Positions 25,796 through 36,131 of a stretch of 64,000 bases of DNA are shown piece by piece. The stretch is taken from assembly GCA_002021875.1 (NCBI GenBank), contig CP018627.1, positions 7,130,001-7,194,000 on the forward strand, given 5' to 3'. Source of the stretch: Streptomyces hygroscopicus (lineage in GTDB: Bacteria; Actinomycetota; Actinomycetes; Streptomycetales; Streptomycetaceae). The notes beneath the pieces were generated by a model. That model searched no databases. It was given only the letters and a program-made list of their open reading frames with translations, and was not told the DNA's origin. Within the stretch, counting starts at the first letter, position 1. Every line of letters begins with the position of its first letter. A program made the position numbers and the translations under genes.

Positions 25796-26237
25796 GGCCC
25801 CCTGTTGTCCTCGCCGTCCGGCGGGATCAGCCCTGCGGGCCGGTTGTGCTGCGCGGTGTGGGCTGCTTCCCGGCGGGCTGCGCCCGCGCGCTGTGGGGCC
25901 CTGCGGCCCCGCGAACGGATGCCATGCGCGGCGGGCACCCGCCCAGCGGCCTCCCCGGCGGGGAGATTCCGCGCCTGGCGAGGCTTGTGATCCCGGCGTT
26001 CCGTGGTCGGGTCCCGATGTTCGCGGAGGCGCCGCGCCCTCCGGGGCGGAGTGTCCGCCTTACGGCGGCGTGCCGGTGGGGCGCGGCGTCCACGTTCTGC
26101 GGACGGGCTTGGCCGACCTGCGGTGCGTCCGAGGGGGTTGGAGGCCGGCGGGGCCCGAGGGTTAACGTCCCTCGGCGCCCGGTAGGCGCGCCTCCGCGGG
26201 CCGCCTTATGTCGGGCATACCGACTTCTGGTGGGGTT
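25796..26237. other. Gene-free stretch before the htrA-like gene
   Basis: About 440 bp in which I see no convincing gene. An open frame of some 150 codons (25846-26310, plus) exists but has the composition of a random GC-rich frame (many Arg, Pro, Gly, Cys), no ribosome-binding site and runs into the htrA start. Short GC palindromes occur. It may be a decayed gene. Confidence 0.5.
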
Positions 26238-26263
26238 CTCAGCGGGCACTCAGGGGACTCTCA
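26238..26263 (+). promoter_or_regulatory. Three CTCA half-sites at 11-bp spacing upstream of the htrA-like gene
   Basis: CTCA begins at 26238, 26249 and 26260, exactly 11 bp apart, 25 nt before the htrA ATG. Direct half-sites at one helical turn are the pattern of OmpR-family response regulators, and CTCAGGG-like boxes are known for mycobacterial MprA. The regulator encoded just downstream (27538-28278) is MprA-like, so feedback control of the protease is likely. A possible -10 CATACT overlaps the last box (26262-26267). Confidence 0.6.
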
Positions 26264-26287
26264 TACTTCGGTCGCACAGTCATAGAC

Positions 26288-27409
26288 ATGACGGACAGCA
26301 CACGCCGTAGCGGCGCAGACGAGCCCTATCCCTTCTCGTACGGCGGTGGTGCGGGGTATCCCGATCCGCCCGCGTATGAGCCTCAGCAGGCGGTCACCAC
26401 GCCGTCCGGGGTCACCGTGTGGCCGAGTGGTGGCAGTGGTGGTGGGGGCGGGGTCGGGGAGGAGGGCGGGGCGTTCGCGGGTGAGGGGGCGCATGGTGGC
26501 GGAGGGCGGCGCAGGGCGCGGGCGTCGCGTCCGATCGCGCTGATCGCGGCCGTGGCGGCGGTTTCGGCGCTCGTGGGTGGTGGAGCGGCCGCGCTGGTCA
26601 CCAACGCCACGCAGAAGTCCGACACCACGGTCTCCACCCCCGTGGTCAACGCCAACTCCGCCAGCCGCAGCGGGGTTTCGGCCGTCGCGGCGGCCGTCAG
26701 CCCCAGCATCGTGGAGGTCAGCGCGAGTGGCACCAGCGGCCAGTCCACCGGTTCCGGCGTGGTCATCACCAGCGGCGGCGAGGTCATCACCAACAACCAT
26801 GTGGTCTCCGGCGCCGACTCGATCAAGGTGACCTTCAGTGACGGCAGTAAGAAGACCGCGACGGTCGTCGGCACCGACAGCAAGAAGGACCTCGCGCTGA
26901 TCAAGGTGGAGGGCGCGAGCGGGCTCAAGGCCGCGGCCCTCGGCGACTCCAGCAAGGTCACCGTGGGCGACCAGGTCGTGGCCATCGGCTCGCCGGAGGG
27001 CCTTACCGGCACCGTCACCAGCGGCATCGTCTCCGCGCTCGACCGTGAGGTCACCGTCTCCACGGACCAGAGCCAGGGCCAGGGGCAAGGCGGTCAGGGG
27101 CAGGGTGGCGGCGGCGGTCAGTGGCCCTTCGAGTTCGGCGGCGGCCGGTACAACGGCGACGTCGGCGAGTCGACCACCACCTACAAGGCCCTCCAGACCG
27201 ATGCCTCGCTCAACCCCGGCAACTCCGGCGGTGCGCTGATCAACATGAGCGGCCAGGTCATCGGCATCAACTCCGCGATGTACTCCGCGGCCTCGGGCCA
27301 GAGCTCCAGCAGCGCGGGCAGCGTCGGCCTCGGCTTCTCGATCCCGGTCAACACGGTCAAGTCCGATCTCGCCTCCCTGCGCTCGGGCGGCAGTGACGGC
27401 AACGCCTGA
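26288..27409 (+). CDS. HtrA/DegP-like trypsin-fold serine protease, membrane-anchored, no PDZ domain
   Basis: A 373-residue protease: cytoplasmic Gly-rich start, one membrane segment at about residues 80-102 ([20 protein letters not shown]), then a chymotrypsin-fold domain outside the cell with His171 (ITNNHVVSG), Asp201 ([10 protein letters not shown]) and Ser313 ([10 protein letters not shown]). It ends about 60 residues after the Ser, so the PDZ domain usual in HtrA is absent. A Gln/Gly-rich insert (about residues 260-280) interrupts the domain. It is followed by a two-component system in the same direction and should degrade misfolded envelope proteins under stress. Confidence 0.92.
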   Translation: MTDSTRRSGADEPYPFSYGGGAGYPDPPAYEPQQAVTTPSGVTVWPSGGSGGGGGVGEEGGAFAGEGAHGGGGRRRARASRPIALIAAVAAVSALVGGGAAALVTNATQKSDTTVSTPVVNANSASRSGVSAVAAAVSPSIVEVSASGTSGQSTGSGVVITSGGEVITNNHVVSGADSIKVTFSDGSKKTATVVGTDSKKDLALIKVEGASGLKAAALGDSSKVTVGDQVVAIGSPEGLTGTVTSGIVSALDREVTVSTDQSQGQGQGGQGQGGGGGQWPFEFGGGRYNGDVGESTTTYKALQTDASLNPGNSGGALINMSGQVIGINSAMYSAASGQSSSSAGSVGLGFSIPVNTVKSDLASLRSGGSDGNA

Positions 27410-27537
27410 CCGACCCACGTGCGAGGCTGGCAGCAGCGCGGCGGAGCAGCGACGGAGCCATTCCCGCGGAGCGGCTCGCTCGGCAGCGCGGCCACCTCCC
27501 CGCCCACCGTCATCGTGATCGTGAAGGAAACCGACCC

Positions 27538-28278
27538 ATGAGCCCCGCCGACCACGGCGATCAGCCCGCCCGCATCCTGATCGTCGACGACGAGCCGGCC
27601 GTCCGGGAAGCCCTGCAGCGCAGCCTCGTCTTCGAGGGTTACGCGACCGAGACCGCCGTGGACGGACTGGACGCGCTGGACAAGGTCGGCCACTACGACC
27701 CCGAGCTGATCGTGCTCGATGTGCTGATGCCCCGGATGGACGGGCTGACCGCCGCGCGGCGGCTGCGCGCCACCGGGGTCACGCTGCCCATCCTCATGCT
27801 CACCGCGCGGGACACGGTCGGCGACCGGGTCACCGGGCTCGACGCGGGCGCGGATGACTACCTCGTCAAACCCTTCGAACTGGACGAACTGCTGGCCCGC
27901 ATCCGCGCCCTGCTGCGCCGCAGCTCCTACGCGGGGCAGCAGGGCGCGGCGCTCCCCGAAGGCGACGTGATGGCCTTCGGCGATCTGCGGATGGACCTGA
28001 CCACCCGCGACGTCACCCGGGGCGGGCGCCGCGTCGAGCTGACGCGTACCGAGTTCACCCTGCTGGAGATGTTCCTGGCGCATCCCCGTCAGGTGCTCAC
28101 CCGTGAGCAGATCCTCAAGGCGGTGTGGGGCTTCGACTTCGAGCCGTCGTCCAACTCGCTGGACGTGTACGTGATGTATCTGCGCCGTAAGACCGAGGCG
28201 GCCGGTGAGCCGCGGCTCGTGCACACCGTGCGCGGGGTGGGGTATGTGCTGCGGCCCGCGGAGGGCGATCCCTCGTGA
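27538..28278 (+). CDS. MprA-like OmpR-family response regulator
   Basis: A 246-residue regulator with receiver domain ([20 protein letters not shown]; phospho-acceptor Asp61 in [15 protein letters not shown] and KPFE switch residues) and OmpR winged helix ([32 protein letters not shown]). The kinase gene overlaps its stop by 4 nt. With the protease upstream this resembles the mycobacterial MprAB-PepD envelope-stress arrangement. ATG 27538 follows GAAGGAAACC. Confidence 0.92.
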   Translation: MSPADHGDQPARILIVDDEPAVREALQRSLVFEGYATETAVDGLDALDKVGHYDPELIVLDVLMPRMDGLTAARRLRATGVTLPILMLTARDTVGDRVTGLDAGADDYLVKPFELDELLARIRALLRRSSYAGQQGAALPEGDVMAFGDLRMDLTTRDVTRGGRRVELTRTEFTLLEMFLAHPRQVLTREQILKAVWGFDFEPSSNSLDVYVMYLRRKTEAAGEPRLVHTVRGVGYVLRPAEGDPS

Positions 28279-29699
28279 GGTTCCACAGACTGCCGCTGCG
28301 CTCGCGGCTGGCCCTGCTGACCGCGGTGGCCGTCGCGGTGGCGGTGGCGGTGTCCGCGTTCGCGTCCTGGGTGATCGTCCGGGAGCAGCTCAGCGCCCAA
28401 CTCGACTCCTCCCTGCGCAACGTCAAGGTGGACGAGCGCAATGTGCTGAGCATCCTGGAGGCGTGCCAGAGCCCCGAGGGCGCCGACGGCCACACTCCGC
28501 GCGCCCTCGGCTCGTACTCCGTGCAGATCGTGCTGGCCGACGGAAGCCGCTGCACTCAGCCCGGGGCCACCCAGCTCCCGGTGACCACCGCCGATGTGGA
28601 GGTGGCCGTCGGGCAGCGGCCGAGCGCGCTGCATGACGCGACGGGCGCGGGCGGTGGCGGGGACATGCGGGTGTACACCTACCGGCCGACCGAGGGCCCC
28701 GGCAGCCCGCTGCCGCGGGGGATCGCCGTCTCCATGGCCCGCCCGCTGAGCGAGGTCCAGCATCCGCTGGGCACGCTCACCCTCGTCCTCGCGCTCGTCG
28801 CCGGGGTCGGCGTCGTCGGCGCGGGCGCCGCGGGCCTGTGGATCGCCAGGACCGGGCTCAAGCCCGTGGACCGGCTGACCGAGGCGGTCGAGCATGTCGC
28901 CCGCACGGAGGATCTGGCCGTCCGCATCCCGGCGGAGGGCGATGACGAGATCGCCCGGCTGTCCCGGTCGTTCAACTCCATGACGGCGGCCCTCACCTCC
29001 TCCCGCGACCGTCAGCAGCAGCTCATCGCGGACGCCGGGCATGAGCTGCGCACCCCGCTCACCTCGCTCCGGACCAATGTCGAACTGCTCGCCCGCAGCG
29101 ACGAGACCGGCCGCGCGCTGCCGCCCGCCGACCGTAAGGCGCTCATGGGGAGCGTCAAGGCGCAGATGACCGAGCTGGCCGCGCTGATCGGCGATCTGCA
29201 GGAGCTGTCCCGGCCCGACGCCCTGCCCGGCAGCGGCCCCCCGCAGGTGATCGCCCTGCACGAGGTGGCGCGGACGGCCCTGGAGCGGGCCCGGCTGCGC
29301 GGTGCGCATCTCACGATCAACGCCTCGATCGAGCCCTGGTACGTCCGCGGTGAGGCGGCCACGCTGGAGCGGTCGCTGGTCAATCTCCTCGACAACGCGG
29401 TGAAGTTCAGCCCTTCGGGTGGTGTGATCGACGTCGTCCTCAGAAGCGGAGAGGTAAGGGTGCGGGACCACGGCCCCGGCATCCCCGCCGAGGAACTGCC
29501 GCATGTCTTCGAGCGCTTCTGGCGCTCCCCGTCCGCCCGCAGCATGCCCGGCTCGGGCCTCGGCCTGTCGATCGTGGCCCGCACGGTCCAGCAGGCGGGC
29601 GGCCAGGTGGGACTGGAGGCGGCCCCGGGCGGCGGCACGGTCGCCTGGATCAAGCTCCCGGGCGCGCCCACGGCTCCGCCGGGGATCGACGTCGACTGA
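28275..29699 (+). CDS. MprB-like sensor histidine kinase
   Basis: A 474-residue kinase: first membrane helix about residues 12-33, extracellular sensor of about 120 residues, second helix about 160-185, HAMP, then the H-box [10 protein letters not shown] with His256, N-box [10 protein letters not shown] and G-boxes DHGPGIP and GSGLGLSIV. The GTG start overlaps the regulator stop (GTGA). It should phosphorylate the MprA-like protein in response to envelope stress. The 3' end runs straight into a long low-complexity stretch. Confidence 0.92.
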   Translation: MRFHRLPLRSRLALLTAVAVAVAVAVSAFASWVIVREQLSAQLDSSLRNVKVDERNVLSILEACQSPEGADGHTPRALGSYSVQIVLADGSRCTQPGATQLPVTTADVEVAVGQRPSALHDATGAGGGGDMRVYTYRPTEGPGSPLPRGIAVSMARPLSEVQHPLGTLTLVLALVAGVGVVGAGAAGLWIARTGLKPVDRLTEAVEHVARTEDLAVRIPAEGDDEIARLSRSFNSMTAALTSSRDRQQQLIADAGHELRTPLTSLRTNVELLARSDETGRALPPADRKALMGSVKAQMTELAALIGDLQELSRPDALPGSGPPQVIALHEVARTALERARLRGAHLTINASIEPWYVRGEAATLERSLVNLLDNAVKFSPSGGVIDVVLRSGEVRVRDHGPGIPAEELPHVFERFWRSPSARSMPGSGLGLSIVARTVQQAGGQVGLEAAPGGGTVAWIKLPGAPTAPPGIDVD

Positions 29700-30071
29700 G
29701 CGTGGCCCGGCGCGGCCGGGCGCGGAGCGGCTCGGCCTGGTCCGGCCTGGTCCGGCCTCGTCCGGCCTGGTCCGGCGCGGAGCGGCGCGGTCCAGGGAGG
29801 TCCGGCTCGGCGCGGCTCCGGCCTGGCTCGGCCCGGGGTGGCGCGGCCCGGCCTCGCGCGGCTCCGGCGCGGCCCGGCCCGGCCCAGCGCGGCCCGGCCT
29901 CGCGCGGCTCCGGCGCGGCCTGGCCTGGTCTGGCCCGGCCCGGGCCCGGGTCCGGGTCCGGCTCGGCTCGGTCGGGCGCAGGTCAGGCTCAGCCTGGTCC
30001 GGTCCGGCCAGGTCCGGTCCGGCCAGGTCCGCTCGGTCCGGCTGGGCTTGGACGAGCCCGGCCCGCCCCCG
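29700..30071. repeat. 370-bp low-complexity stretch of GGTCCGGCC-type repeats
   Basis: The gap between the convergent kinase and ABC genes is built from degenerate GGCCTGGTCC and GCGCGGCCC units. It includes a perfect 34-bp direct repeat (29841-29874 and 29887-29920) and two adjacent copies of GGTCCGGTCCGGCCA near 29996. Open frames through it consist of Arg, Pro, Ala and Gly only. No gene is supported. Confidence 0.8.
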
Positions 30072-32144
30072 TCAGAGCGGCCCGAGCCGGAGCGTCGGCT
30101 GAGGCCCGGTGTCGGTGGGGGAATCGCGCAGGGGGCCATCCAACGAGCGGCCCTCCAGGGAGCCGTTCAGAGCGCCGTCCCCGGAGCCGTTCAGCGGCGC
30201 GTACGCGCCGTCCCCGGAGCCGTGCAGCCGGGCGTACGTGCTGTTCAGCGCCAGCAGTTCGCGATGGGTGCCGGTCTCCACCACCCGCCCGTGGTCCAGC
30301 ACCAGGATGCGGTCCGCGTCCGGGGCCAGGTTCAGATCGTGGGTGATCATGAGCGTGGTGCGGCCGGACATCAGCCGTCGCAGCGGCCGGACGACCCGCC
30401 GCGCCGCCAGCGCGTCCAGACCGGTGGTGGGCTCGTCCAGGACGAGGACGGGCGCGTCGCGCAGCATCGCGCGGGCGATGGCGACGCGCTGCAACTGGCC
30501 GCCGGACAGCCGTGCCGTATGCGGGTCGATCCGGGTGTCGTAGCCCTCGGGCAGCGCCGTGATGAAGTCGTGCGCGGCGGCGTCCCGCGCCGCCCGGACG
30601 ATCTCGTGCTCTGCGGCCCCGGGACGGCCGCAGGCGATGTTCTCGCGGATGGTGTCGTGCAGGATCAGGGTCTCCTGCGGCAGCAGCGTCACGTTCGCCC
30701 GCAGAAAGCCCAGCGGCATCGCGTACAGCGGGACGCCGTCCAGCCGCACATATCCCTCCGCCGGGTCGTAGAAGCGCGTCAGCAGCTTGGAGACGGTGGA
30801 CTTGCCCGCCCCGCTCGCCCCGGTGATCAGCACGAACTCACCCGGCCGGGCGGTGAACGAGACACCGGCCAGGGTGCGCCGGTCGCCGCCGGGGTAGCGG
30901 AAGCCGACCCGGTCGAACTCCACCGTGCCGTGCACCCGCCACGGCGCCACCGCGGCCCCCGGCGGCGGATCGCTCACGGCGGGCTCGGCGTCGAGGATCT
31001 CCAGCAGCCGCTCGGCGCCCGCCGTCGCGGCCGTAAGGGTGAGACCGAGCTGTCCGAGGTTGCGGATCGGCGGGTAGAGGTAGCCGAGGAAGGCGGCGAA
31101 GGCCAGCAACTGCCCGATGGTCATCCGGTCCTGGGAGATCTCCCAGGCGCCGAGCCCGATCACGGCGAGGACGCACAGCGTCTCGATGACCTCGACCAGT
31201 TGCTCGTACAGCTCGCTCATCCGGGCACCGGCCACCGACGCCCGCATCCACGCACGCGCCTCCTGGCCCAGCCGCCGCTCCTCGGCGTCCTTACGGTTGT
31301 ACGCCTGCGTCAGCACGACGTTGCCGAGCGACTCCTCGACGACGGAGGTGATCGCGCCGTCGGCGACCCGCTCGTCCCTCGCCACCGAGCCGATCCGCCC
31401 GGAGAAGCGCCGCGCCGCCAGCCAGAAGAGCGGTGCCAGGACGAAGGTGACCAGCGCCAGGTCCCAGCGCAACTGGAAGGCGGCGACGGCGAAGAAGACC
31501 GTGCTGAAGAGGGCGGAGACGGTGCTCACCACCCCGGAGACCACCATCTGCTCGATGGACTCCACGTCCCCGGTGAGGCGTTCGACCAGATCGCCCTGCC
31601 GGTGGCGCTGGAAGAAGTGCGGCGGCAGATCCTGCACATGCGCGAAGACCCGGGCCCGCAGCCGCAGCACGAACCGCTCGGCGGTCCATACGGCGAGCGA
31701 GTTGCCCGTATAGCCGACGGCCGCGCCGAGCACCGCGACCGCGAGCCACTGCGCGGCGGGGACCCAGAAGGCGCCGAGCGAGCCCTGCCGCAGGGCGTTG
31801 TCGGTCAGATCGGAGAACAGCAGGATCGCGGCGGTCTCGGCGAGTGCCGCGGCGATGACACAGGCGCAGATGAGCACCAGCCGGCGCCGGTCGCCCTTGG
31901 TGAGCGGCCAGAACCGGCGGAACGCCTGCCGCGCGGGAAGCCGCGGAGTGGTCCCCTCGGCGCCGGGCTCGCCGTCCCCCACGTCTACGGGCAGGTACTC
32001 CTCGGGGAGCTGCGGGGCCGCCTTCGGCTGATGACGACCGTAAGGGCGCGGCCGCCCGGCGCGCCGATGCCGGCCGAGGCCGGTGGCCGGGTCGGCCCCG
32101 AGCACGCGAAGCTGCATGGTGGGCTGGTCTTCGTACGAGGTCAC
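30072..32144 (-). CDS. ABC exporter, membrane and ATPase domains fused (homodimer type)
   Basis: A half-transporter of about 690 residues: N-terminal cytoplasmic tail, six-helix membrane domain starting about residue 75, and ATPase domain with Walker A GASGAGKST, canonical signature LSGGQLQR, Walker B VLVLDEPTTGLD and H-loop MITHDLN. All catalytic residues are intact, so it can work as a homodimer. I chose GTG 32144, which has GGGAG 9 nt upstream, over ATG 32174, which has none. The C-terminal tail has repeats (HGSGDGAYAPLNGSGDGALN). A 42-residue basic peptide is encoded just upstream on the same strand and could be cargo. Confidence 0.9.
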   Translation of the reverse strand: MTSYEDQPTMQLRVLGADPATGLGRHRRAGRPRPYGRHQPKAAPQLPEEYLPVDVGDGEPGAEGTTPRLPARQAFRRFWPLTKGDRRRLVLICACVIAAALAETAAILLFSDLTDNALRQGSLGAFWVPAAQWLAVAVLGAAVGYTGNSLAVWTAERFVLRLRARVFAHVQDLPPHFFQRHRQGDLVERLTGDVESIEQMVVSGVVSTVSALFSTVFFAVAAFQLRWDLALVTFVLAPLFWLAARRFSGRIGSVARDERVADGAITSVVEESLGNVVLTQAYNRKDAEERRLGQEARAWMRASVAGARMSELYEQLVEVIETLCVLAVIGLGAWEISQDRMTIGQLLAFAAFLGYLYPPIRNLGQLGLTLTAATAGAERLLEILDAEPAVSDPPPGAAVAPWRVHGTVEFDRVGFRYPGGDRRTLAGVSFTARPGEFVLITGASGAGKSTVSKLLTRFYDPAEGYVRLDGVPLYAMPLGFLRANVTLLPQETLILHDTIRENIACGRPGAAEHEIVRAARDAAAHDFITALPEGYDTRIDPHTARLSGGQLQRVAIARAMLRDAPVLVLDEPTTGLDALAARRVVRPLRRLMSGRTTLMITHDLNLAPDADRILVLDHGRVVETGTHRELLALNSTYARLHGSGDGAYAPLNGSGDGALNGSLEGRSLDGPLRDSPTDTGPQPTLRLGPL

Positions 32145-32226
32145 GGTCGGTCTCTCCCGCTCGGCTCCGGACATGGCCGAGGCGGGCCCGCGGCGCGATG
32201 CCGCGGACCCGCCTCCGGGGTGTGGG

Positions 32227-32355
32227 TCAGCCGCCGATGGGGCGACGGTGGGGCTTCTTCGGGCCCTTCTTCGGGTCCGGCTTCGGGGCGTGGTGCTTCT
32301 TCTTCGGCTCGGCCTTACGGGCGGGCTTGACCGGGACAATCTTGTGGAAGCTCAT
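32227..32355 (-). CDS. 42-residue Lys/Pro/His-rich basic peptide
   Basis: ATG at 32353-32355 with GAGAGG 7 nt upstream, stop at 32227-32229. It starts MSFHKIVPVKPARKAEPKKK and ends PHRRPIGG, with a net charge well above +10. There is no signal peptide or hydrophobic stretch. It lies 82 nt upstream of the ABC exporter start and downstream of a MacB-like permease, all on one strand. A nucleic-acid-binding or ribosome-associated mini-protein and an exported cationic peptide are both conceivable; I do not recognise a family. Confidence 0.68.
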   Translation of the reverse strand: MSFHKIVPVKPARKAEPKKKHHAPKPDPKKGPKKPHRRPIGG

Positions 32356-32519
32356 GATTCTGCCTCTCGGAATTCGGTGTTTCTTTTCCTTTGCCGGAGC
32401 CGTTCGGCTTCGACACGGAAGACATTAGGAGCGATATCCGTGAGGAAGATCGGGCTGAGCTGTGCGTTTACCAAGAACGGTTTCAAGGAATTCTCATGCC
32501 GGATGGGGAACCGCACCGC

Positions 32520-33746
32520 CTACGGTCCGGAGAGTGCGGCCCGGGGTGCGAGCCGGGCCGCGCGTACGGCGGGCCACAGGCCGGCGAGCGCGCCGATCGC
32601 CATGGTGGCGCCGACTCCCACACCCAGTGCCCAGGGCGGGACGACCACCTGCCAGTTCTGGGAGAGTGCGTATCCCGCCGACGCTCCCGCGCCGAGGGTG
32701 GCGCCGCTGATGCCGCCGAGGGCGGAGAGCATGACCGACTCGGTGAGGAACTGGGTGCGGATCTGGCCACGGGTGGCGCCGAGCGCACGGCGCAGGCCGA
32801 TCTCGCCACGCCGCTCGAGGACGGCGATGACCATGGTGTTGGCCACGCCGACACCACCGACCAGCAGGGCGATGGCGCCGATGCCGACGAGCAGGCTGGT
32901 GAAGGCCCGGTTGGCGGCCTGCTTGGCGCTCAGCGCGTCGGAGGGCCGGGAGACCGTGACCTCGTTGGGCGCCTCGGGGTTGACGGTGGCGGCGAGGACT
33001 CCGCGTACCTGGTCGACCTTGCTGTCGGCGGTGCGGGTGTAGATCATCGTCGGGCGGCCGTCGAAACCCAGGTGGGTCTTGGCCGCGTCCCAGCCGACGA
33101 GCGCCGCCGAGTCCAGCTCAGGGGCGAGCGGCGCCTTCTGGAGGATTCCGGTGACGGTGAACCACTGCTCCCCGAGCCAGATTTGGGCACCGGGGGTGGT
33201 GATGCCCAGGTTCTCGGCCGCGGTGGTGCCGAGGACGACGGCCGGGTATCGGCTCTGGGCGCCGTTGAGCCACGTTCCAGCGGCCATGTGGAGCCCCACG
33301 GTCCTGGGCAGGTCGAGTCCGGCCCCGAGGACACCGATGCCTCTGCTGGCGGCCTTGGGAATGCGGTCGTTGCGGTAGACCTTGGTGTTCTTGACGCTGC
33401 CGGTGGCCGCGGCGTTCTCGACCGGGGCGATGTGCCTGACCATTTCGGCGGCGTTTTCGGGCAGTGGCGCGGGGTCGCCGACGAAGTCCTTGCCGGGCGT
33501 CACGGTGAGCATGTTCGTACCCACCGAGGCGAGTTGGGCGTTGAACGCGGCCTGGCTGGAAGCGGATACGGCGACCACCGCGACCATCGCGGCGATACCG
33601 ATCGCGATACCCAGCGCCGACAGCAGCACTCGGGTGGGGCGGGTGCGCAGCCCCACGCTGCCCACCCGCAGGGTGTCGGCCAGGCTGAGCCTGTGGGGGG
33701 TGAGACGGGCCGCGGTGAGGCGCCGCGGGTCGAGGCGGCGGCTCAC
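32520..33746 (-). CDS. MacB/FtsX-type ABC transporter permease
   Basis: A 408-residue permease: first membrane helix about residues 40-62 ([20 protein letters not shown]), a large extracellular MacB-like domain, then three helices in the last 130 residues with the FtsX segment [20 protein letters not shown]. The GTG start overlaps the ATPase stop (GTGA). It is the last gene of a four-gene operon with a lipoprotein, an adaptor and the ATPase. MacB-type systems export peptides or lipids by mechanotransmission rather than direct passage. Confidence 0.92.
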   Translation of the reverse strand: MSRRLDPRRLTAARLTPHRLSLADTLRVGSVGLRTRPTRVLLSALGIAIGIAAMVAVVAVSASSQAAFNAQLASVGTNMLTVTPGKDFVGDPAPLPENAAEMVRHIAPVENAAATGSVKNTKVYRNDRIPKAASRGIGVLGAGLDLPRTVGLHMAAGTWLNGAQSRYPAVVLGTTAAENLGITTPGAQIWLGEQWFTVTGILQKAPLAPELDSAALVGWDAAKTHLGFDGRPTMIYTRTADSKVDQVRGVLAATVNPEAPNEVTVSRPSDALSAKQAANRAFTSLLVGIGAIALLVGGVGVANTMVIAVLERRGEIGLRRALGATRGQIRTQFLTESVMLSALGGISGATLGAGASAGYALSQNWQVVVPPWALGVGVGATMAIGALAGLWPAVRAARLAPRAALSGP

Positions 33747-34465
33747 CGCAGTACCCCTTCGGTGATCCTGCCGTCGCGTACCCGGATGCGGCGGGGCAGT
33801 GCGGCGGCCAGTTCCTGGTCGTGGGTGATGACCAGGACGGTCGTGCCGGCCGCGTTGAGTTCCCGCAGAAGTTCCACCACGGACGCTCCGGACGTGGTGT
33901 CGAGCGCTCCGGTGGGCTCGTCGGCCAGCAGCAGCGGCGGGTCTGCGACCACCGCGCGGGCGATGGCGACGCGCTGTTTCTCGCCGCCCGACAGTTCGTT
34001 GGGGCGGTGGTCGAGGCGGTGCCCGAGGCCGACCCGGCGCAGAACCTTTTCGGCCCGCGCGCGGCGTTCCCCGCGGGTGACGCCCAGGTAGAGGAGTCCA
34101 TCGGCGACGTTGTCCAACGCGCTGACCCCGTCGGCCAGGAAGAACTGCTGGAAGACGAAGCCGATGGACCGGGCCCGCAGTGCGGACAGCCTGTTCTCGT
34201 TCAGGCCGGCGATGTCGTGACCGTCGATGCGTACGGTGCCGGACGTCGCCACGTCCAGCGTGCCGATCAGGTTGAGCAGGGTGGATTTGCCGGAGCCCGA
34301 CGGGCCGACGACGGCGAGGAGTTCGCCCCGATCGACGCGGAAGGACACCTGGTGGAGCACCTGTACCCCGCCCGGATACACATGGTCGACGTCTTCGAGT
34401 TCCACCAGCGGCGTGTCTGTTGGCGCGGGCCCGGTCGGCCCGGGCCCCGCCAGTGTCCGCGTCAT
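33743..34465 (-). CDS. MacB/LolD-type ABC transporter ATP-binding protein
   Basis: A 240-residue ATPase: Walker [10 protein letters not shown], signature LSGGEKQR, Walker [14 protein letters not shown]-loop ITHDQEL. The DEPTGALD form and the [20 protein letters not shown] start mark the LolD/MacB/FtsE class. Its ATG overlaps the adaptor's stop and its TGA overlaps the permease's GTG, giving tight translational coupling. Confidence 0.93.
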   Translation of the reverse strand: MTRTLAGPGPTGPAPTDTPLVELEDVDHVYPGGVQVLHQVSFRVDRGELLAVVGPSGSGKSTLLNLIGTLDVATSGTVRIDGHDIAGLNENRLSALRARSIGFVFQQFFLADGVSALDNVADGLLYLGVTRGERRARAEKVLRRVGLGHRLDHRPNELSGGEKQRVAIARAVVADPPLLLADEPTGALDTTSGASVVELLRELNAAGTTVLVITHDQELAAALPRRIRVRDGRITEGVLR

Positions 34466-35610
34466 GCGGCGACCCCGACCCTGGTGCCGGCCGTAAGGCC
34501 GCCGCCGCTGACCTCGACCCTGCCGTTCGCGAACATGCCGAGCTTCACGGCGCTGACCGTGCCCTTACCGTCGGCGCCGATGACCTCGACGCCGTAGCCG
34601 CCCTCACGGAGCGCGAGCAGTGCGGTGATCGGCACGGTCAGGACGTTCTCCTTCTTCTCGCTCTGGAGCCCGACGGTGACCGGCGCCTCGGTGATGTCCG
34701 CGACGTCGTCGTCCAGCTCGATGTCGACCCCGATGGTGGATTTGTCCGCGCCGCCGTCCGTGCCCGGCGTCTTCTTCACCGTCGTACCGACACTGGTGAT
34801 CGTGCCCTTGACCGTTTTGCCGTCGGGGAGGGTGACGGTGGTCTTGCCGTCCTTCTTCGCCAGCGACCGGTCACTGATGTCCAGGTCGACATGGACCTGG
34901 CGCTTGGACGAGGTGCCGGTCAGCACGGGTCCGCCCGGCCGGACGTCCGTGCCGACCGGGGCCTTGTGCGCGCCGATCCTCAAGGGCCCGGAGGCGAACA
35001 CGACCCGGCCGTCCTCCACCTTCCCGGTCTGGAGAAGGCCGAGCGCCTTCTGCCAGCGTTTGACCGCCTGCGCGGTGAGGTCGGTGAATTCGCTGTCGGG
35101 GGTGAAGCCGCGGTAGCCGAGGGCCTGGAGGTTCTCCTCGAGCTGACGTACGTCCTCGCCCTTGTCGCCACTCTTCATGTCCCGGTACGCGGGCGACTTC
35201 CCGTACAGCAGGAGCACGGGTTTTCCGTCCACGCCGTAGAGCTGCTCACCGCGCGAGACGGTGCTGCCGATGCCCGGCTGGCCGGTGACGGTTCCGGCCA
35301 GCCGGCCCATGATCGAGGTGCTGCCCTTGAAGCCGAGCGTTCCGTCGACCTGCTTGCTGTTGATGAGCGTCTGGCGGGTGATCTTGTCCGTGTGCTGCGT
35401 CGGCTTGTCCGAGCCCGCCGCCGGGGCGGTGCCGACGTCGGCGGTCGCGTAGTACACGCCGCCGCCGGCCGCCGCGACCAGGACCGCGGCGATGATCCAG
35501 TGGCCGCGGCGCCGGCGACCGCGTGGCCGGTGGCGCGGGGCGGCGTCGGGGGAGTCGTCCCCGCTCTCCTCGCTCTGCGGCACGGTGCCGCTCTCCGTGG
35601 CGGCGGTCAC
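34462..35610 (-). CDS. Membrane-fusion adaptor with peptidoglycan-binding domain (efflux component)
   Basis: A 382-residue protein with one membrane anchor ([20 protein letters not shown], about residues 37-56), a PG_binding_1 segment ([20 protein letters not shown]) and HlyD/RND-adaptor-like beta domains ([20 protein letters not shown]). Such actinobacterial adaptors couple MacB-like transporters to the cell wall. The GTG start at 35610 overlaps the lipoprotein stop. Stop overlaps the ATPase start. Confidence 0.9.
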   Translation of the reverse strand: MTAATESGTVPQSEESGDDSPDAAPRHRPRGRRRRGHWIIAAVLVAAAGGGVYYATADVGTAPAAGSDKPTQHTDKITRQTLINSKQVDGTLGFKGSTSIMGRLAGTVTGQPGIGSTVSRGEQLYGVDGKPVLLLYGKSPAYRDMKSGDKGEDVRQLEENLQALGYRGFTPDSEFTDLTAQAVKRWQKALGLLQTGKVEDGRVVFASGPLRIGAHKAPVGTDVRPGGPVLTGTSSKRQVHVDLDISDRSLAKKDGKTTVTLPDGKTVKGTITSVGTTVKKTPGTDGGADKSTIGVDIELDDDVADITEAPVTVGLQSEKKENVLTVPITALLALREGGYGVEVIGADGKGTVSAVKLGMFANGRVEVSGGGLTAGTRVGVAA

Positions 35611-36131
35611 TGGCCGGTCTTACCGCTGGACATGGCGCCGCATGCCTTGAGGGCGTCCTGCGTCTTCTTCGACCCACCGTCCGGGATGTTCATCCTCCCC
35701 TCGTCGGTCGGGTCCTCGGCCTCGACTCCCTTGTCGCGCAGGCACTTGGCCAGCTTCACGTCCTTCGCTTTCTGCTCAGGGGTGTACTTCGGGGCCTGGC
35801 CGTCCGCGTTCGGCATGAACTGCTTGCACTGCTCGAGCGCCGACTGGAACTTCTTCGGGTCGGAGGGCTGGACGAATTTCGCCCCGTCGGCGTCCGGGTC
35901 GGGCATGTCGATGCCCTGTTCGCGCATGCAGGCCGCGTACTTCAGCCGGGCCTTCTGCATCTCCTCCGGGCTCTTCGCCTTCTGGGAGGCGCTCGCGGAC
36001 GGCTTCTTGTCGCCACCGGCGCTGGCGACATCGTCATCACCGCCGCCTCCGCCACAGGCCGACAGGACGAGGACCATGCCCAGGGCGGCCGAGGCCAGGG
36101 CACAGTGCTTACGCAGAGAGAGGACGGGCAT
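35607..36131 (-). CDS. Secreted lipoprotein, first gene of the MacB-like efflux operon
   Basis: A 174-residue lipoprotein: signal peptide with lipobox LSAC (lipidated Cys26), a poly-Gly linker, then two copies of a short Cys-containing unit (KYAACMREQGIDMPDPDADG and LAKCLRDKGVEAEDPTDEGR). The repeated C-x2-G-x-D-P layout is common in actinobacterial lipoproteins next to MacB-like transporters. It may bind a substrate outside the cell. ATG 36131; the divergent two-component system starts at 36343. Confidence 0.87.
   Translation of the reverse strand: MPVLSLRKHCALASAALGMVLVLSACGGGGGDDDVASAGGDKKPSASASQKAKSPEEMQKARLKYAACMREQGIDMPDPDADGAKFVQPSDPKKFQSALEQCKQFMPNADGQAPKYTPEQKAKDVKLAKCLRDKGVEAEDPTDEGRMNIPDGGSKKTQDALKACGAMSSGKTGQ

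Noticed and set aside
25846..26310. Open frame of about 154 codons between LacI and htrA genes
   Set aside because: Random-frame amino acid composition, no ribosome-binding site, overlaps the htrA promoter and start. Kept only as a gene-free stretch.
29702..32330. Very long plus-strand open frames over the ABC exporter gene and the low-complexity gap
   Set aside because: They are frame shadows in GC-rich DNA; the minus strand encodes a complete ABC exporter with all motifs.
32227..34465. A RiPP (lanthipeptide or bacteriocin) cluster around the 42-residue peptide and the ABC genes
   Set aside because: The peptide has no leader-core layout with Cys/Ser/Thr and no modifying enzyme lies nearby; only a basic exported or nucleic-acid-binding peptide can be suggested.
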